Shown: piece after piece, positions 41,813 through 50,112 of the stretch
How positions within the stretch are numbered: position 1 is the stretch's first letter
Layout: every line of letters begins with the position of its first letter
NCBI RefSeq assembly: GCF_001027285.1
Contig: NZ_CP011509.1
Coordinates: 12,176,501 to 12,240,500, forward strand
Direction of reading: 5' to 3'
DNA length: 64,000 bases
Source of the DNA: Archangium gephyra
GTDB taxonomy: Bacteria > Myxococcota > Myxococcia > Myxococcales > Myxococcaceae
Notes under the pieces: model-generated
Told to the model about the DNA's origin: nothing
The model's input: only the letters and a program-made list of their open reading frames with translations
Databases searched by the model: none
Program-made: the position numbers and the translations under genes

Positions 41813-42705
41813 CAGTAGCAGTTGCCAGCGAACATCTCGTCGTCACTGGCCGAGGTGAACTGGTCGTCGCAGTAGGCGCTCGCCAGCGCGTGGCCGTTGC
41901 GCACGCAGCCGTCGTGGTTGGTGGCGTCCAGCGTGTACTGGGTGTCACCGCCGCAGCCACCGCCGCAGCGGCCGAAGCAGCTGCCAATCACCTTCGGGCG
42001 GCTCCAGTGGTCCGGCTCACCGCACACCCACGAGCCACCGCTCATGTAGTACTCGTCGCCGCTGCACGAGAAGTGGTCGCCGAGCTGGGCGATCTGCTGG
42101 TTGCCCGTGTAGTCGAAGCCGCCGTGCTGGCAGTCGTGCTTCGCGTACGAGTACCAGTTGTAGTAACCGCCGCAGCTGCCCGTCCAGGTGCCGTTGCACT
42201 TCGCGTAGCTGCACAGCATGGTGTAGCCACGGCCCTCCTCGCCCATCACCGTGCGCTGCAGCTCCACGGAGGCGGGGTGCTGGGACCAGAGGCTCACCGC
42301 GCGCCGCAGGTACTTGGCCTCGGGCGCCGCCGCGTCACCCGCGGGCAGCTGCGCGTTGAGCGCCGCGTACAGGCCCGACAGCACCTCGCGGTCCCCGTCC
42401 AGCATCTGCGTGTCCTGGCCCGTCTCCGCGCCGAAGCCGTCCAGGTCCGACACGCCGTTGGCCGTGTCCACCAGGCCCGTCAGCGTCATGCCGTTCTGCC
42501 GCACTTCAATCCGGTAGACGCCCTCCTCCACCTGCTTCGAGGAGAAGCTCGCCTCGGCGCCCGCCTGCGCGAAGCGGCCGGTCACCACGCCGGACTCCTG
42601 CTTCAGCTCCAGGCCGTCCGCGGCCTGCGCCGCGTCCTCCGTGCGCGTGCCGCCACCACAGCCCACCAGCATCACTGCCGCGACTGCTCCCAAAACCTTA
42701 CGCAT
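41812..42705 (-). CDS. Cys-rich secreted lipoprotein
   Basis: 297 residues. Signal MRKVLGAVAAVMLVGCGGG (Cys16). Residues about 30-130 look like a beta-rich domain (YRIEVRQNGMTLTGLVDTANG). The C-terminal half is a Cys/Gly/Tyr-rich domain (TMLCSYAKCNGTWTGSCGGYY, CSGDEYYMSGGSWVCGE, FGRCGGGCGGDTQYTLDATNHDGCVRNGHAL in parts) with several disulphides; the DATNHDGCVRNGH block recalls secreted phospholipase A2-like cores (C-x-x-H-D). Enzyme function is a possibility only. First gene of a three-gene set on this strand. Confidence 0.7.
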   Translation of the reverse strand: MRKVLGAVAAVMLVGCGGGTRTEDAAQAADGLELKQESGVVTGRFAQAGAEASFSSKQVEEGVYRIEVRQNGMTLTGLVDTANGVSDLDGFGAETGQDTQMLDGDREVLSGLYAALNAQLPAGDAAAPEAKYLRRAVSLWSQHPASVELQRTVMGEEGRGYTMLCSYAKCNGTWTGSCGGYYNWYSYAKHDCQHGGFDYTGNQQIAQLGDHFSCSGDEYYMSGGSWVCGEPDHWSRPKVIGSCFGRCGGGCGGDTQYTLDATNHDGCVRNGHALASAYCDDQFTSASDDEMFAGNCY

Positions 42706-42804
42706 AGACTCGCATCCTTCCTGCACCGGGGCTTCCCGGATCCGCAGAAAATGAGAGACTATCGCGATTAACGGATTTGTTTGATTCCATCAAGTCGGAA
42801 CGCG

Positions 42805-43632
42805 TCAAAGGCGCGGGCCGGCGGGGTGGAAGAGGGGCAGCGCCCCCGCGGCGCGCACGAGGCCCTGGGCGTCCTCCGGGAGGGACTCGTGGGCGCCCAG
42901 GGCGAGCACGCCGCCGGGCACCAGCCGCTCCAACAGGCGCGCCAGCACCTCGCGCTGCACGGGCCGGGCGAAGTAGGTGAAGGCCACGTTGCGGCACAGC
43001 ACCAGGTGGAAGGGGCCCTCGGGCATTCCCTGGCGCAGGTCCTGGCAGCGGAAGTCGAGCCCCTCGCGGTACTCGGGCCGCAGGCACAGCAGGTCCCCCT
43101 CCGAGGAGAAGGCCTGGTCCACCCACCCCGAGGGCAGCTCGCGCAGCGTGGCGCGCCGGTAGCAGCCGCGGCGGGCCCGCTCCAGCAGCGAGGCGTCCGC
43201 GTCCGTGGCCACCAGCTCCAGGCGGAAGTCCGGGAAGCGCGGCCACAGGCCCAGCCGGAAGAGCACGGCCACGGTGTAGGGCTCCTCCCCCGAGGCACAC
43301 CCCGCGCTCCACACGCGCAAGGTGGACTCCCCCCGGACTCGTGCGGCCTCCAATAGCTGGGGTAGCAACGGTTCACGCAGCGCCTCGAAGACGCCCTGGT
43401 CCCGGTAGAAGCGCGAGATGGTGACGCGGCACAACGCGTCCAACACGGCCCGCTCGGCCGGGTCCGCCTCCAGCCGCGCGAGGTACGCGGCGAGCCCCGG
43501 CACCCCCAGCGCCTTCATCCGCCGGCCCACGCGCTTGCACACCTGCCCGCGCACGCGGCGGAAGCCTTCGTAGCGCAGTTGCAGGTGCAATGCGGCCCAC
43601 CGCAACAATTCCAGACACTCGGCATCCGTCAC
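42805..43632 (-). CDS. CheR-type chemoreceptor/protein-glutamate methyltransferase
   Basis: 275 residues. The start is placed at GTG 43632, which follows GCGGAGGTGTCGC; upstream in-frame Mets (43662, 43692) lack a ribosome site. N-terminal CheR_N (LHLQLRYEGFRRVRGQVCKRVGRRMKAL, in parts), then SAM-binding VWSAGCASGEEPYTVAVL and LVATDADASLLERARRG, and the motif HLVLCRNVAFTYF. No tetratricopeptide extension and no adjacent cheB or receptor, so it may serve a receptor array elsewhere. Confidence 0.9.
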   Translation of the reverse strand: MTDAECLELLRWAALHLQLRYEGFRRVRGQVCKRVGRRMKALGVPGLAAYLARLEADPAERAVLDALCRVTISRFYRDQGVFEALREPLLPQLLEAARVRGESTLRVWSAGCASGEEPYTVAVLFRLGLWPRFPDFRLELVATDADASLLERARRGCYRRATLRELPSGWVDQAFSSEGDLLCLRPEYREGLDFRCQDLRQGMPEGPFHLVLCRNVAFTYFARPVQREVLARLLERLVPGGVLALGAHESLPEDAQGLVRAAGALPLFHPAGPRL

Positions 43633-43817
43633 GCGACACCTCCGCTCCGCGACTCCCGCCATTTCACCACTGGCGCTCCTGAACCCATACATGGAGCAAG
43701 CACACGGCGCGCGAGTTCTCAAAAACTGGAAGCGGTGTGGCCCCCAGGGTTGTTGAAGGCCAGACGGGCGCGATGTCCTCTCGGACAAGCGGCTCGAACC
43801 GGCGACCGTCTTCACCG

Positions 43818-43846
43818 TTGAGACCTCGGCGGGCAACCCCCACCTT
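43818..43846 (+). promoter_or_regulatory. recurrent promoter-like element upstream of 43885 gene
   Basis: TTGAGA, 17 bases, CACCTT (43841-43846), 38 bases before the ATG. The best -35 match to TTGACA among the eight elements. Confidence 0.45.
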
Positions 43847-43884
43847 GGCCTGAGAGCGCCGGCGAAGGCCGGCAGGAGGCAGTC

Positions 43885-45258
43885 ATGGCCGGAGACCTGA
43901 AGCGAGCGTACACGCGATCCCTCCTCGTGCTGGCGATGGCCGTGCTCGCGGGCTGCGGACCCGGCGAGGAGGGGATGACGGAGGAGCTCGCGCAGCAGGA
44001 GCTCGCGCTCCGGGCCGGGCCGCGGCGCCTGGCCTCTGGAGGCGGGACGCAGTGGGTGCACACGGTGCGCAGCGCGGCGGAGACGGATGCGCCCGTGGCC
44101 GTCGTGCACGACTCGCGGGGCAGCGTCCTCACCCTGGGCAACCACCGCACGCCCGTCGACGCGGGAGGGGACGTGCCCGCGGGCACCTCCGTCCTGGTGC
44201 TCTCCAAGTACTCGCTGCAGGGCACGCTGCTGTGGACGCGGCTGCTGGCGGCGCCCGCGAGCACGGGCACCCCCTACGTGCGGGGACTGGCCCTCGCCGT
44301 CGAGCCCTATGACACCGTGCTCCTCACGGGCGTGCAGAGCGGAGGGTTGGAGCTGGGCGGACGCGTGCTGCCGGCCGGGGCCTTCCTGGCGCGGATGGAT
44401 GGAGATGGAGAGCCGATGTGGTCGCGCTCACTGCCCACCACCGCCACGGAGCTGGCCGTCAACACGCGAGGCCATATCACCACTGCGGGAACCCTGACGG
44501 GCCAGGTGGACTTCGGCAACGGCCCCGTCACCGGCGCGAGCAATCCCTATCTCGTCCAGTACGACGCCCAGGGGACGCTGCGCTGGGTGCACGTCGACTC
44601 CGCGCGCGGCGTGTCCATGGACCTCGCGCAGGATGACGCGGGAGACCTGTACCTGGCCGGGGGCCGCTTCGTCCCGCCCTCCCCGCTCCTCGTGCCCTCC
44701 GTGTCGCGGGTGTCCGCCGAGGGCACGCCGTACTGGACGCGGCCGCTCGAGGGCGCCACGGGCGTGGTCATGAGCGTGGCGGCCCACGGGGGCCAGGTGG
44801 TGGTGTCCGGCTATTTCACGGGGAAGATCATCTTCGGCGACCGGGTGCTCGACGCGCCCACGAGCCGCGGCTTCGCGCTCGCCTACGGCCGGGACGGAGC
44901 CGCGCGCTGGGGCTCGCTGCTCGGCAGCACGTGGGGCCTGGTGGAGATGGACCAGGGCTCGGGCGTGGTGGTGGCCGGCCGCTACACGGGAGGCGAGGAC
45001 TTCGGCCTCGGCCTTGGCACGATGGAGGGCTATCCGGGCGCGACCAACGTGTACGTGCTGCGGCTCCAGCGTCCCTCGGGAGAGCTCCAGTGGAGCCACA
45101 CGTACCCGTCCGCCCAGGCGCTGCCGGTGGACCTGTCCGTGTCGCGCCAGGGAGAGAGCGCCCTCACCGGCACCTTCCGGGCGCCCGTGGACTTCGGCAC
45201 CGGCCCGCTGAGCCCCGCTCCAGGCGCCAACACCTTCCTCCTCCAGCTGGCGCGCTGA
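43885..45258 (+). CDS. beta-propeller-type lipoprotein
   Basis: 457 residues after CCGGCAGGAGGCAGTC. Signal ends VLAMAVLAGC (Cys24). The rest has about six to seven repeats with Gly/Asp turns (VLTLGNHRTP, VLLTGVQSGGLELGGRVLP, ITTAGTLTGQVDFGNGPVT, LYLAGGRFVPPS, VVVSGYFTGKIIFGDRVLD, VVVAGRYTGGEDFGLGLG), characteristic of myxobacterial SBBP/PQQ-like propellers. No catalytic site. Convergent with cassette 2 (14 bases between stops). Confidence 0.75.
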   Translation: MAGDLKRAYTRSLLVLAMAVLAGCGPGEEGMTEELAQQELALRAGPRRLASGGGTQWVHTVRSAAETDAPVAVVHDSRGSVLTLGNHRTPVDAGGDVPAGTSVLVLSKYSLQGTLLWTRLLAAPASTGTPYVRGLALAVEPYDTVLLTGVQSGGLELGGRVLPAGAFLARMDGDGEPMWSRSLPTTATELAVNTRGHITTAGTLTGQVDFGNGPVTGASNPYLVQYDAQGTLRWVHVDSARGVSMDLAQDDAGDLYLAGGRFVPPSPLLVPSVSRVSAEGTPYWTRPLEGATGVVMSVAAHGGQVVVSGYFTGKIIFGDRVLDAPTSRGFALAYGRDGAARWGSLLGSTWGLVEMDQGSGVVVAGRYTGGEDFGLGLGTMEGYPGATNVYVLRLQRPSGELQWSHTYPSAQALPVDLSVSRQGESALTGTFRAPVDFGTGPLSPAPGANTFLLQLAR

Positions 45259-45272
45259 GGGCGGAGCGGAGG

Positions 45273-46184
45273 TCAGTCGAGGAACCGGCGCTCCCAGCGG
45301 CGTCTCTCGTCTGGAGTGAAGTCCTTGTCGTACTCGGGCCCTTCGTAATGCCAGGGCTCCAGCACGCGCGCCAGCTCCCGGTAGGCGGGCAGCGTGCGGC
45401 CCTGCTCGGTGTCACCCGCTTCCGGCCATTCTCCGAGCGTCACCACCGCCCGGCCTCCGTCCAGCGCCTGCACCGTGGTTCCCGGCGAGTGCAGCCGCGC
45501 ACGCAGGGCGTCCACACCGCCCAGCTCGCCCAACACCGGCTGGCCCAGGAAGGTCAGCCAGGAGGGGCCGCGCACCCGCGTGCCGATGTTGTACGAGAAG
45601 GACTCCACCTCGGGGATGTCCATGCCCGGGTAGCGGAAGCACCGCTCGCGAATCTCCTCCGTCACCCCCACCACATCATTCGGACCCAGGAAGGCCAGCC
45701 CCACGTTGCCGGAACAGAAAGGCAGCGGGGCCGCCAGTTCCAGCGCCAGTGCGCGGACCCGCTCCGGGCCGTGCTCCTCCAGGTACTCCGTGGGCAGCCA
45801 GAACGAGGCGACACACGCCTCCTTGTCTGAGCCTCTCCACTCGGGATCATCGATCCGCCTGCCCTGGTACTCGAAGCGGTACTGCTCCGGCTCCACCGTG
45901 CTGTCTTCCAGCAGGATGACGCGAGGCCAGGGATCTTCCAGCAGATGGCGCCGGGTGAACGCCCAGCCCTCCGCATCGAGTTCCTGGCAGTCGCCCTCGT
46001 CGTCCACGTAGAAGGCGAAGTGCTCCGTGCCCATCGCGTTCAGATAGGTGTCCATCGAGCACATCACCGCCCGAGCCATGTGCGTATGCGGCCGACGCAT
46101 GTAGAAGTCCAGCCTCAAGCCCTCGTGTATCCAATAGCCTCTGGATTTCGTGCGGAGGCGGATTCTCGGATAACGCTCGCTCAC
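45273..46184 (-). CDS. DUF3396-type (type VI immunity family) protein, cassette 2
   Basis: 303 residues from GTG 46184 that overlaps the toxin stop (GTGA), with AAAGGAATGTTCTG upstream. Same conserved blocks as 31181-32086: LDFYMRRPHTHMARAVMCS, FWLPTEYLEEHGPERVRALALELAAPLPFCSGNVGLA (in parts), GTRVRGPSWLTFLGQPVLGELGG, VVTLGEWPEAGDTEQGRTLPAYRELARVLEPW, RRWERRFLD. The N-terminal 40% is the more divergent part between the two immunity proteins, which could set specificity. Cytoplasmic. Confidence 0.8.
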   Translation of the reverse strand: MSERYPRIRLRTKSRGYWIHEGLRLDFYMRRPHTHMARAVMCSMDTYLNAMGTEHFAFYVDDEGDCQELDAEGWAFTRRHLLEDPWPRVILLEDSTVEPEQYRFEYQGRRIDDPEWRGSDKEACVASFWLPTEYLEEHGPERVRALALELAAPLPFCSGNVGLAFLGPNDVVGVTEEIRERCFRYPGMDIPEVESFSYNIGTRVRGPSWLTFLGQPVLGELGGVDALRARLHSPGTTVQALDGGRAVVTLGEWPEAGDTEQGRTLPAYRELARVLEPWHYEGPEYDKDFTPDERRRWERRFLD

Positions 46185-46993
46185 CAGAACATTCCTTTCC
46201 GAGGACCGATGAGGTGGACCTCGGGTCCAAATGCTTGCCGATATATATCTCCCTGGAGTTGACCTGCGTAGCGGTGTCCCACAGGGTATCTTCTCCACTC
46301 GGGATTCTTCTCGAAGCCCACACAGCGGAACTTGAAGTCGTAGACAACCAGCACCTGGAGCGGATCTCCCGTGTGGATGACCACATCCGGCTCCAGCGTC
46401 CCCTTCAATTCCTCGCCCCCTTGCCGCAGCAACTCCGCCTTCTCCTCGGGGGTGATGAGGGACTTCTCCTTCGTCTCCAGGTTGAACCGGTAGCGCGGCT
46501 TGAGGCTGAACTTCAGGCCCCGCTCACCCAACTTCGCCTGCGCGCACGCCAGGGCCACCTCGTGCATCTCCAGCCCCAACCGGATGGCCCACGTCACGCT
46601 CCGGCCCTGAGCGTCCACCGTCATGGCCTTGCACTCGGCCGCCTTGGGAACCAACCCCTCGAAGGCCCCCTTGAGCCGCGACAACACCTCCGTGCGCGCC
46701 TTGTCCGCGCATTCCTCCATCTCCTCCTGGATGGAGGTCTTCATCTCGTGAGTCAGCGCGTGGCCCACCGCGGCGGCGGACGCCACGGCCGCGCCCACCG
46801 TCTGCACCGGCCCGGTGGCCACCTCCCGTCCACTCACGGTGGCGCAGTAGAGCGGGTTCTTCAGACAACTGGCGCTCAGTGAATCGAGAGCATACTGACG
46901 CGGGGCTTCACGGCCGGGTGTGCTCGCACAAGCCCCAAGCAGCCAGCAGCCAGCGACCAGCCCTCCCCAACGGCGTACGAAACGGTGCGGCAT
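46181..46993 (-). CDS. lipoprotein toxin-like protein with PD-(D/E)xK-like C-terminus (cassette 2)
   Basis: 270 residues from Met 46993 (after GAAAGGAGACGAC); an upstream in-frame ORF extension is not used. Signal MPHRFVRRWGGLVAGCWLLGAC, lipidation at Cys22. The C-terminus has PDVVIHTGDPLQVLVVYDFKF with Asp203, Asp219 and Lys221, then a W-x2-Y-P-x-G-H block and QGDIYRQAFG (Gln-x3-Tyr), as in the paralogue at 30390. The middle part shares little identity with the paralogue, except TPEEKAELLRQ and RYRF. Opposite strand and 14 kb from cassette 1. See the finding on the pair. Confidence 0.7.
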   Translation of the reverse strand: MPHRFVRRWGGLVAGCWLLGACASTPGREAPRQYALDSLSASCLKNPLYCATVSGREVATGPVQTVGAAVASAAAVGHALTHEMKTSIQEEMEECADKARTEVLSRLKGAFEGLVPKAAECKAMTVDAQGRSVTWAIRLGLEMHEVALACAQAKLGERGLKFSLKPRYRFNLETKEKSLITPEEKAELLRQGGEELKGTLEPDVVIHTGDPLQVLVVYDFKFRCVGFEKNPEWRRYPVGHRYAGQLQGDIYRQAFGPEVHLIGPRKGMFW

Positions 46994-47430
46994 GTCGTCT
47001 CCTTTCGTGGTGCCCATCATGTCGCAGCACCAGCACCCTGGAACCACATCCCGCTGGCAGAGGCAGTGAACGCGCGCCCCACGGTGATGCGTGCGGCGTC
47101 CCACTCGAGACACCGCGCTTCCGCCGCCGCCCCTTCTCCAGCCCACGACTCCGATGTGTTTCCGACACCAGCCCCGCCCTCGGCACGCGGAGAGGGATTG
47201 GTGACGAAATTGCTCCGGACCTCCTCCGAGGGAGGAGATCCGACGTGTACGAGGAGTTCCCACGCGGCTGGCGGAAGGCGAGAGGACGCGCGGGCGCTCC
47301 AGCAGCGGCTGGGAGTGAGCGCTGAACATCCCGGCGCCACTCTGTCAGGTGATGGCCGTTGCGGGCGCGAGGCACCACACCCGCCGTGCGTGGATGGTGT
47401 TGGATTCCCCGAGCAGCAGGGGGGAAGCCC
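46994..47430. other. 437-bp divergent intergenic region with palindrome
   Basis: Between toxin cassette 2 (minus) and the hydrolase gene (plus), so promoters for both lie here. A 27-base near-palindrome at 47218-47244, with a perfect 7-bp core CTCCTCC/GGAGGAG and 3-base loop, could be an operator or a transcript hairpin. No convincing small gene. Confidence 0.5.
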
Positions 47431-48408
47431 ATGCCTCGTCGCCAGATGATGATCCCAGGAACGGGAGGAGTGCTCTACGAGGGCGCCGGGGGAGCGCGGG
47501 CCGCGACCATCTTCGAGCTCCTCACGCGGGCCGGTGCCGCGCAGACGCTCCGCTGCGAACACGGGACGGATCCCGAAGCACTCGAGCCGCTCGACAACCC
47601 CCTCGTGGCCCGCGGGTACATGACGCTCGCCTACGAGCCCTTCGCGCACGCGTTCCCCAAGTGGGACTTCTTCGATTACGACTGGCGGCTGGACATCCGC
47701 TACAGCGGCAAGCGTCTCGCCGAGCACCTCCAGACCGAGGCCCCGCGTGGTGACCGCTGGCGGCTGGTGGCGCACTCGCAGGGGGGACTCGTCGTCCTGG
47801 CGGCGGCCCGGCTCCTCGGCGCCGAGGAGCTGGCACGGCTCGTCCAGGGCGTGACCTTCGTGGGCGTGCCCTTCTTCGGAACGGTGAACGCCCTGGTGGC
47901 CCTGCTGGAGGGGACCTTCTTCAAGAGCTCCATCCCCAAGGAGGTGGTGCGCACCTGGCCCGCCATCTACCAGATGCTGCCACGCTGGAGCGTGACGCGA
48001 GCCAACTCCAACCGGCCCGAGCTGCTCCTCGACGCCACCTGGATGAACGCGGGGCTGCTGCCCGCGCCCGGTGCGCCCGAGGACCTCTCCCAGCACATCC
48101 ACAGGGGAATGCTCGAGCGGGCGCGAGCGCTGTACCGGGCCACCTCGACCGGTTACTTCGAGCCCCTGCGCAAGCTCGACTTCATCCGCATCGTCCAGGG
48201 CAACAACCTGGAGACGGCCTTCCGGCTCCCCCGGTTTCCGAGCACGGAGGACGTCATCACCGCGGAGGGCGACACGCTCGTCCCGGACCAGTTCACACGC
48301 GACCGGCTGCCCTCTTGGGTGCAAGACGAGGCTACCATCCGCCGTCTGCCAGCAGCGGAGCACTCGCTGCTCTGCGGTGACTCCAACGTCTTCGGGCTCT
48401 GCCTCTGA
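47431..48408 (+). CDS. alpha/beta-hydrolase (LCAT/PGAP1-like lipase)
   Basis: 325 residues after GCAGGGGGGAAGCCC. The nucleophile elbow is VAHSQGGLVVLAAARLL (Ser in G-x-S-x-G variant H-S-Q-G), preceded by FFDYDWRLDIRYSGKRLAEHL. VTFVGVPFFGTVNAL is the following strand, and AEHSLLCGDSNVF near the end supplies a His (probable acid/base), with ITAEGDTLVPDQ as the Asp-region. It resembles lecithin:cholesterol acyltransferase/PGAP1-type lipases acting on phospholipids. No signal peptide. Coupled to the TSP3 gene (TGATG at 48406-48410). Confidence 0.82.
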   Translation: MPRRQMMIPGTGGVLYEGAGGARAATIFELLTRAGAAQTLRCEHGTDPEALEPLDNPLVARGYMTLAYEPFAHAFPKWDFFDYDWRLDIRYSGKRLAEHLQTEAPRGDRWRLVAHSQGGLVVLAAARLLGAEELARLVQGVTFVGVPFFGTVNALVALLEGTFFKSSIPKEVVRTWPAIYQMLPRWSVTRANSNRPELLLDATWMNAGLLPAPGAPEDLSQHIHRGMLERARALYRATSTGYFEPLRKLDFIRIVQGNNLETAFRLPRFPSTEDVITAEGDTLVPDQFTRDRLPSWVQDEATIRRLPAAEHSLLCGDSNVFGLCL

Positions 48409-49346
48409 TGCGCTTCCTTCCGCTCACCCTGACCACCGTCCTCCTGCTCGCATTGACTCCGGCGGCCGCCCAGACGCCACCGGCCGCCGGGCCCGTCCCC
48501 ATCGCCGACAGTGACGGAGATGGTGTCCCGGACCTGCCTCCAGGCCAGCTGGAGGCGCCCGCGTGCAATCCCGGCCGGCTGCAGGAGTGCGCCGACAACT
48601 GCCCGCTCGATGAGAACCCCGGCCAGGAGGACAGCGACGGAGATGGGGTGGGAGATACCTGCGACCTCTGCCCGCTCGTCCCCGTGCAGGACGGCGAGCA
48701 CCCGGACGCGGACAACGACGGGGTGGGTGACGAATGCGACACCTGCCGTCTGCCCAATTCCCGGGACGAGCGCGGCGAGCAGGCCCCGTGCCCGGAGGAC
48801 AAGGCCCACTCGAAGTGGAAGGATCCCAACCCGCTCGGCCGGCGGTTGCAGTTCTTCATCCGCCCGCTCGCCCTGGGGTACCGGTACCAGGGCAACTGGG
48901 TCGGCTCGACGGGGCTCGGGCTGCACCTGGGAGGCTCGCTCGGCGAGTGGCGCTTCGACGAGAAGGGCACGGCCTTGAAGGTGCCTTCCTGGTACTGGTC
49001 CGCGGGGGTGTATGGCGATTCGGTGAACCTCTTCGCGGCCGAGCACCTGGGCCCCTACGCGGCGCTCGACTTCCGGCCGATCGAGTGGGCGCCCTACGCG
49101 CACTCGTGGGCCAAGGAGTTCAAGTTCGGCGTCGGAGCGCACCTCTTCTGGTCCAAGCGCGTGGAGGGCGTGGAGAAGCGTCCGCTCCAGCTCGGCGTGG
49201 GACCCCGGGTGGGCTTCCTCGACATCCTCTCGGTGATGCCCTTCGCCCAGTTCGATCTCGCCAACGGCCGCGCCTTCTCGTGGGGCGGCATGCTGGTGTT
49301 CGACTTCAAGGTCCTCCAGGATCTGGGCGTGCCGCTGGTGAAGTGA
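48408..49346 (+). CDS. thrombospondin type-3 repeat secreted protein
   Basis: 312 residues. Signal MRFLPLTLTTVLLLALTPAAA-QT. Three Ca-binding TSP3 motifs: DSDGDGVPD, DNCPLDENPGQEDSDGDGVGDTC and ADNDGVGDECDTC. From about residue 130 to the end it is beta-rich and ends VFDFKVLQDLGVPLVK; this looks like an outer-membrane or surface domain. Its ATG overlaps the hydrolase stop by one base, so the two are probably a unit. Confidence 0.82.
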   Translation: MRFLPLTLTTVLLLALTPAAAQTPPAAGPVPIADSDGDGVPDLPPGQLEAPACNPGRLQECADNCPLDENPGQEDSDGDGVGDTCDLCPLVPVQDGEHPDADNDGVGDECDTCRLPNSRDERGEQAPCPEDKAHSKWKDPNPLGRRLQFFIRPLALGYRYQGNWVGSTGLGLHLGGSLGEWRFDEKGTALKVPSWYWSAGVYGDSVNLFAAEHLGPYAALDFRPIEWAPYAHSWAKEFKFGVGAHLFWSKRVEGVEKRPLQLGVGPRVGFLDILSVMPFAQFDLANGRAFSWGGMLVFDFKVLQDLGVPLVK

Positions 49347-49358
49347 GCGCCAGGGCGC

Positions 49359-49423
49359 GGTGTACCAGCGGTGTACCACCGGTACAGCGGTGTACCGGCC
49401 GGCACCGCGCGGACTGGTACACC
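49359..49423. repeat. cluster of GGTGTACC motifs
   Basis: GGTGTACC at 49359-49366, 49370-49377 and 49389-49396 and its inverted form GGTACACC at 49416-49423, with a half-copy GGTACA at 49381-49386. Lies between the TSP3 gene and the next lipoprotein gene. Could be an operator array or a degenerate tandem repeat. Confidence 0.55.
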
Positions 49424-49536
49424 CGAGGAACGCTCCCACTGGGAATCCAGGGGTTTGCTCGAGGGCATGGGCTGGCGCGGCACTTGCTCGAGCGCCACCG
49501 CGTCGCACCTCAACCCCATTCATTTCCGGGAACACC

Positions 49537-50037
49537 ATGAACCGTCGTCAGCGCTCCGCCGTCTCCGTCGCCTCCCTCTCGCTGCTGCTCTCCATGGGCT
49601 GCGGTGGCTCTCCGGAGAGCGAGCCCGCGAACCTGGAGGACACCCAGGCCTTCCCGCTCACGGCCGAGCTCTACGGGCTCTCCTGCGACACGATCCAGAC
49701 GCTCAAGTCCACGAGGTATCCGCCGGCCGTGGGCTCCAACTACGTGGACACCTACTGGGTGTACCCCGGGTGCGGCCCGGTGAACGGCGGCTGGTGGGTG
49801 ACGTTCGAGGTCACCATGGTCGCCTGCTGGTCCGGCGATGGCACCAGCTGCCCGAAGTTCGAGGTGCTCGACGGCACGGGCGCGGTCCTGAAGACCTATA
49901 CCAGCTCGAGCGCGACCGATTACGTCCGCATCTCCGCGCCGACGCCGGACACCATCTTCGGCATCCGCTTCACGCAGCCCACCTGGCTGCCCTCCACCTC
50001 CGCCACCTCGGTGAAGTTCAACATCACCACCCAGTAG
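49537..50037 (+). CDS. hypothetical lipoprotein
   Basis: 166 residues. Signal MNRRQRSAVSVASLSLLLSMGC (Cys22). The mature part is a beta-sandwich-like sequence with four Cys (LYGLSCDTIQTL, YPGCGPVNGGWWVTFEVTMVACWSGDGTSCPKF in parts) and Thr/Ser-rich strands; it resembles a C-terminal CBM/CUB-like domain of secreted proteins. Role unknown. Confidence 0.72.
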   Translation: MNRRQRSAVSVASLSLLLSMGCGGSPESEPANLEDTQAFPLTAELYGLSCDTIQTLKSTRYPPAVGSNYVDTYWVYPGCGPVNGGWWVTFEVTMVACWSGDGTSCPKFEVLDGTGAVLKTYTSSSATDYVRISAPTPDTIFGIRFTQPTWLPSTSATSVKFNITTQ

Positions 50038-50112
50038 TCCGCCGCGGAACGCGCTCCGCCCCCCTGGAGGGGCGGGCGCTCATGGGTGCACGCGGACGGA
50101 GGCGCTGGTGTG

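Noticed and set aside
39759-41858. 699-residue plus-strand open frame
   Set aside because: Antisense to the protease and lipoprotein genes; no ribosome site, domain or signal.
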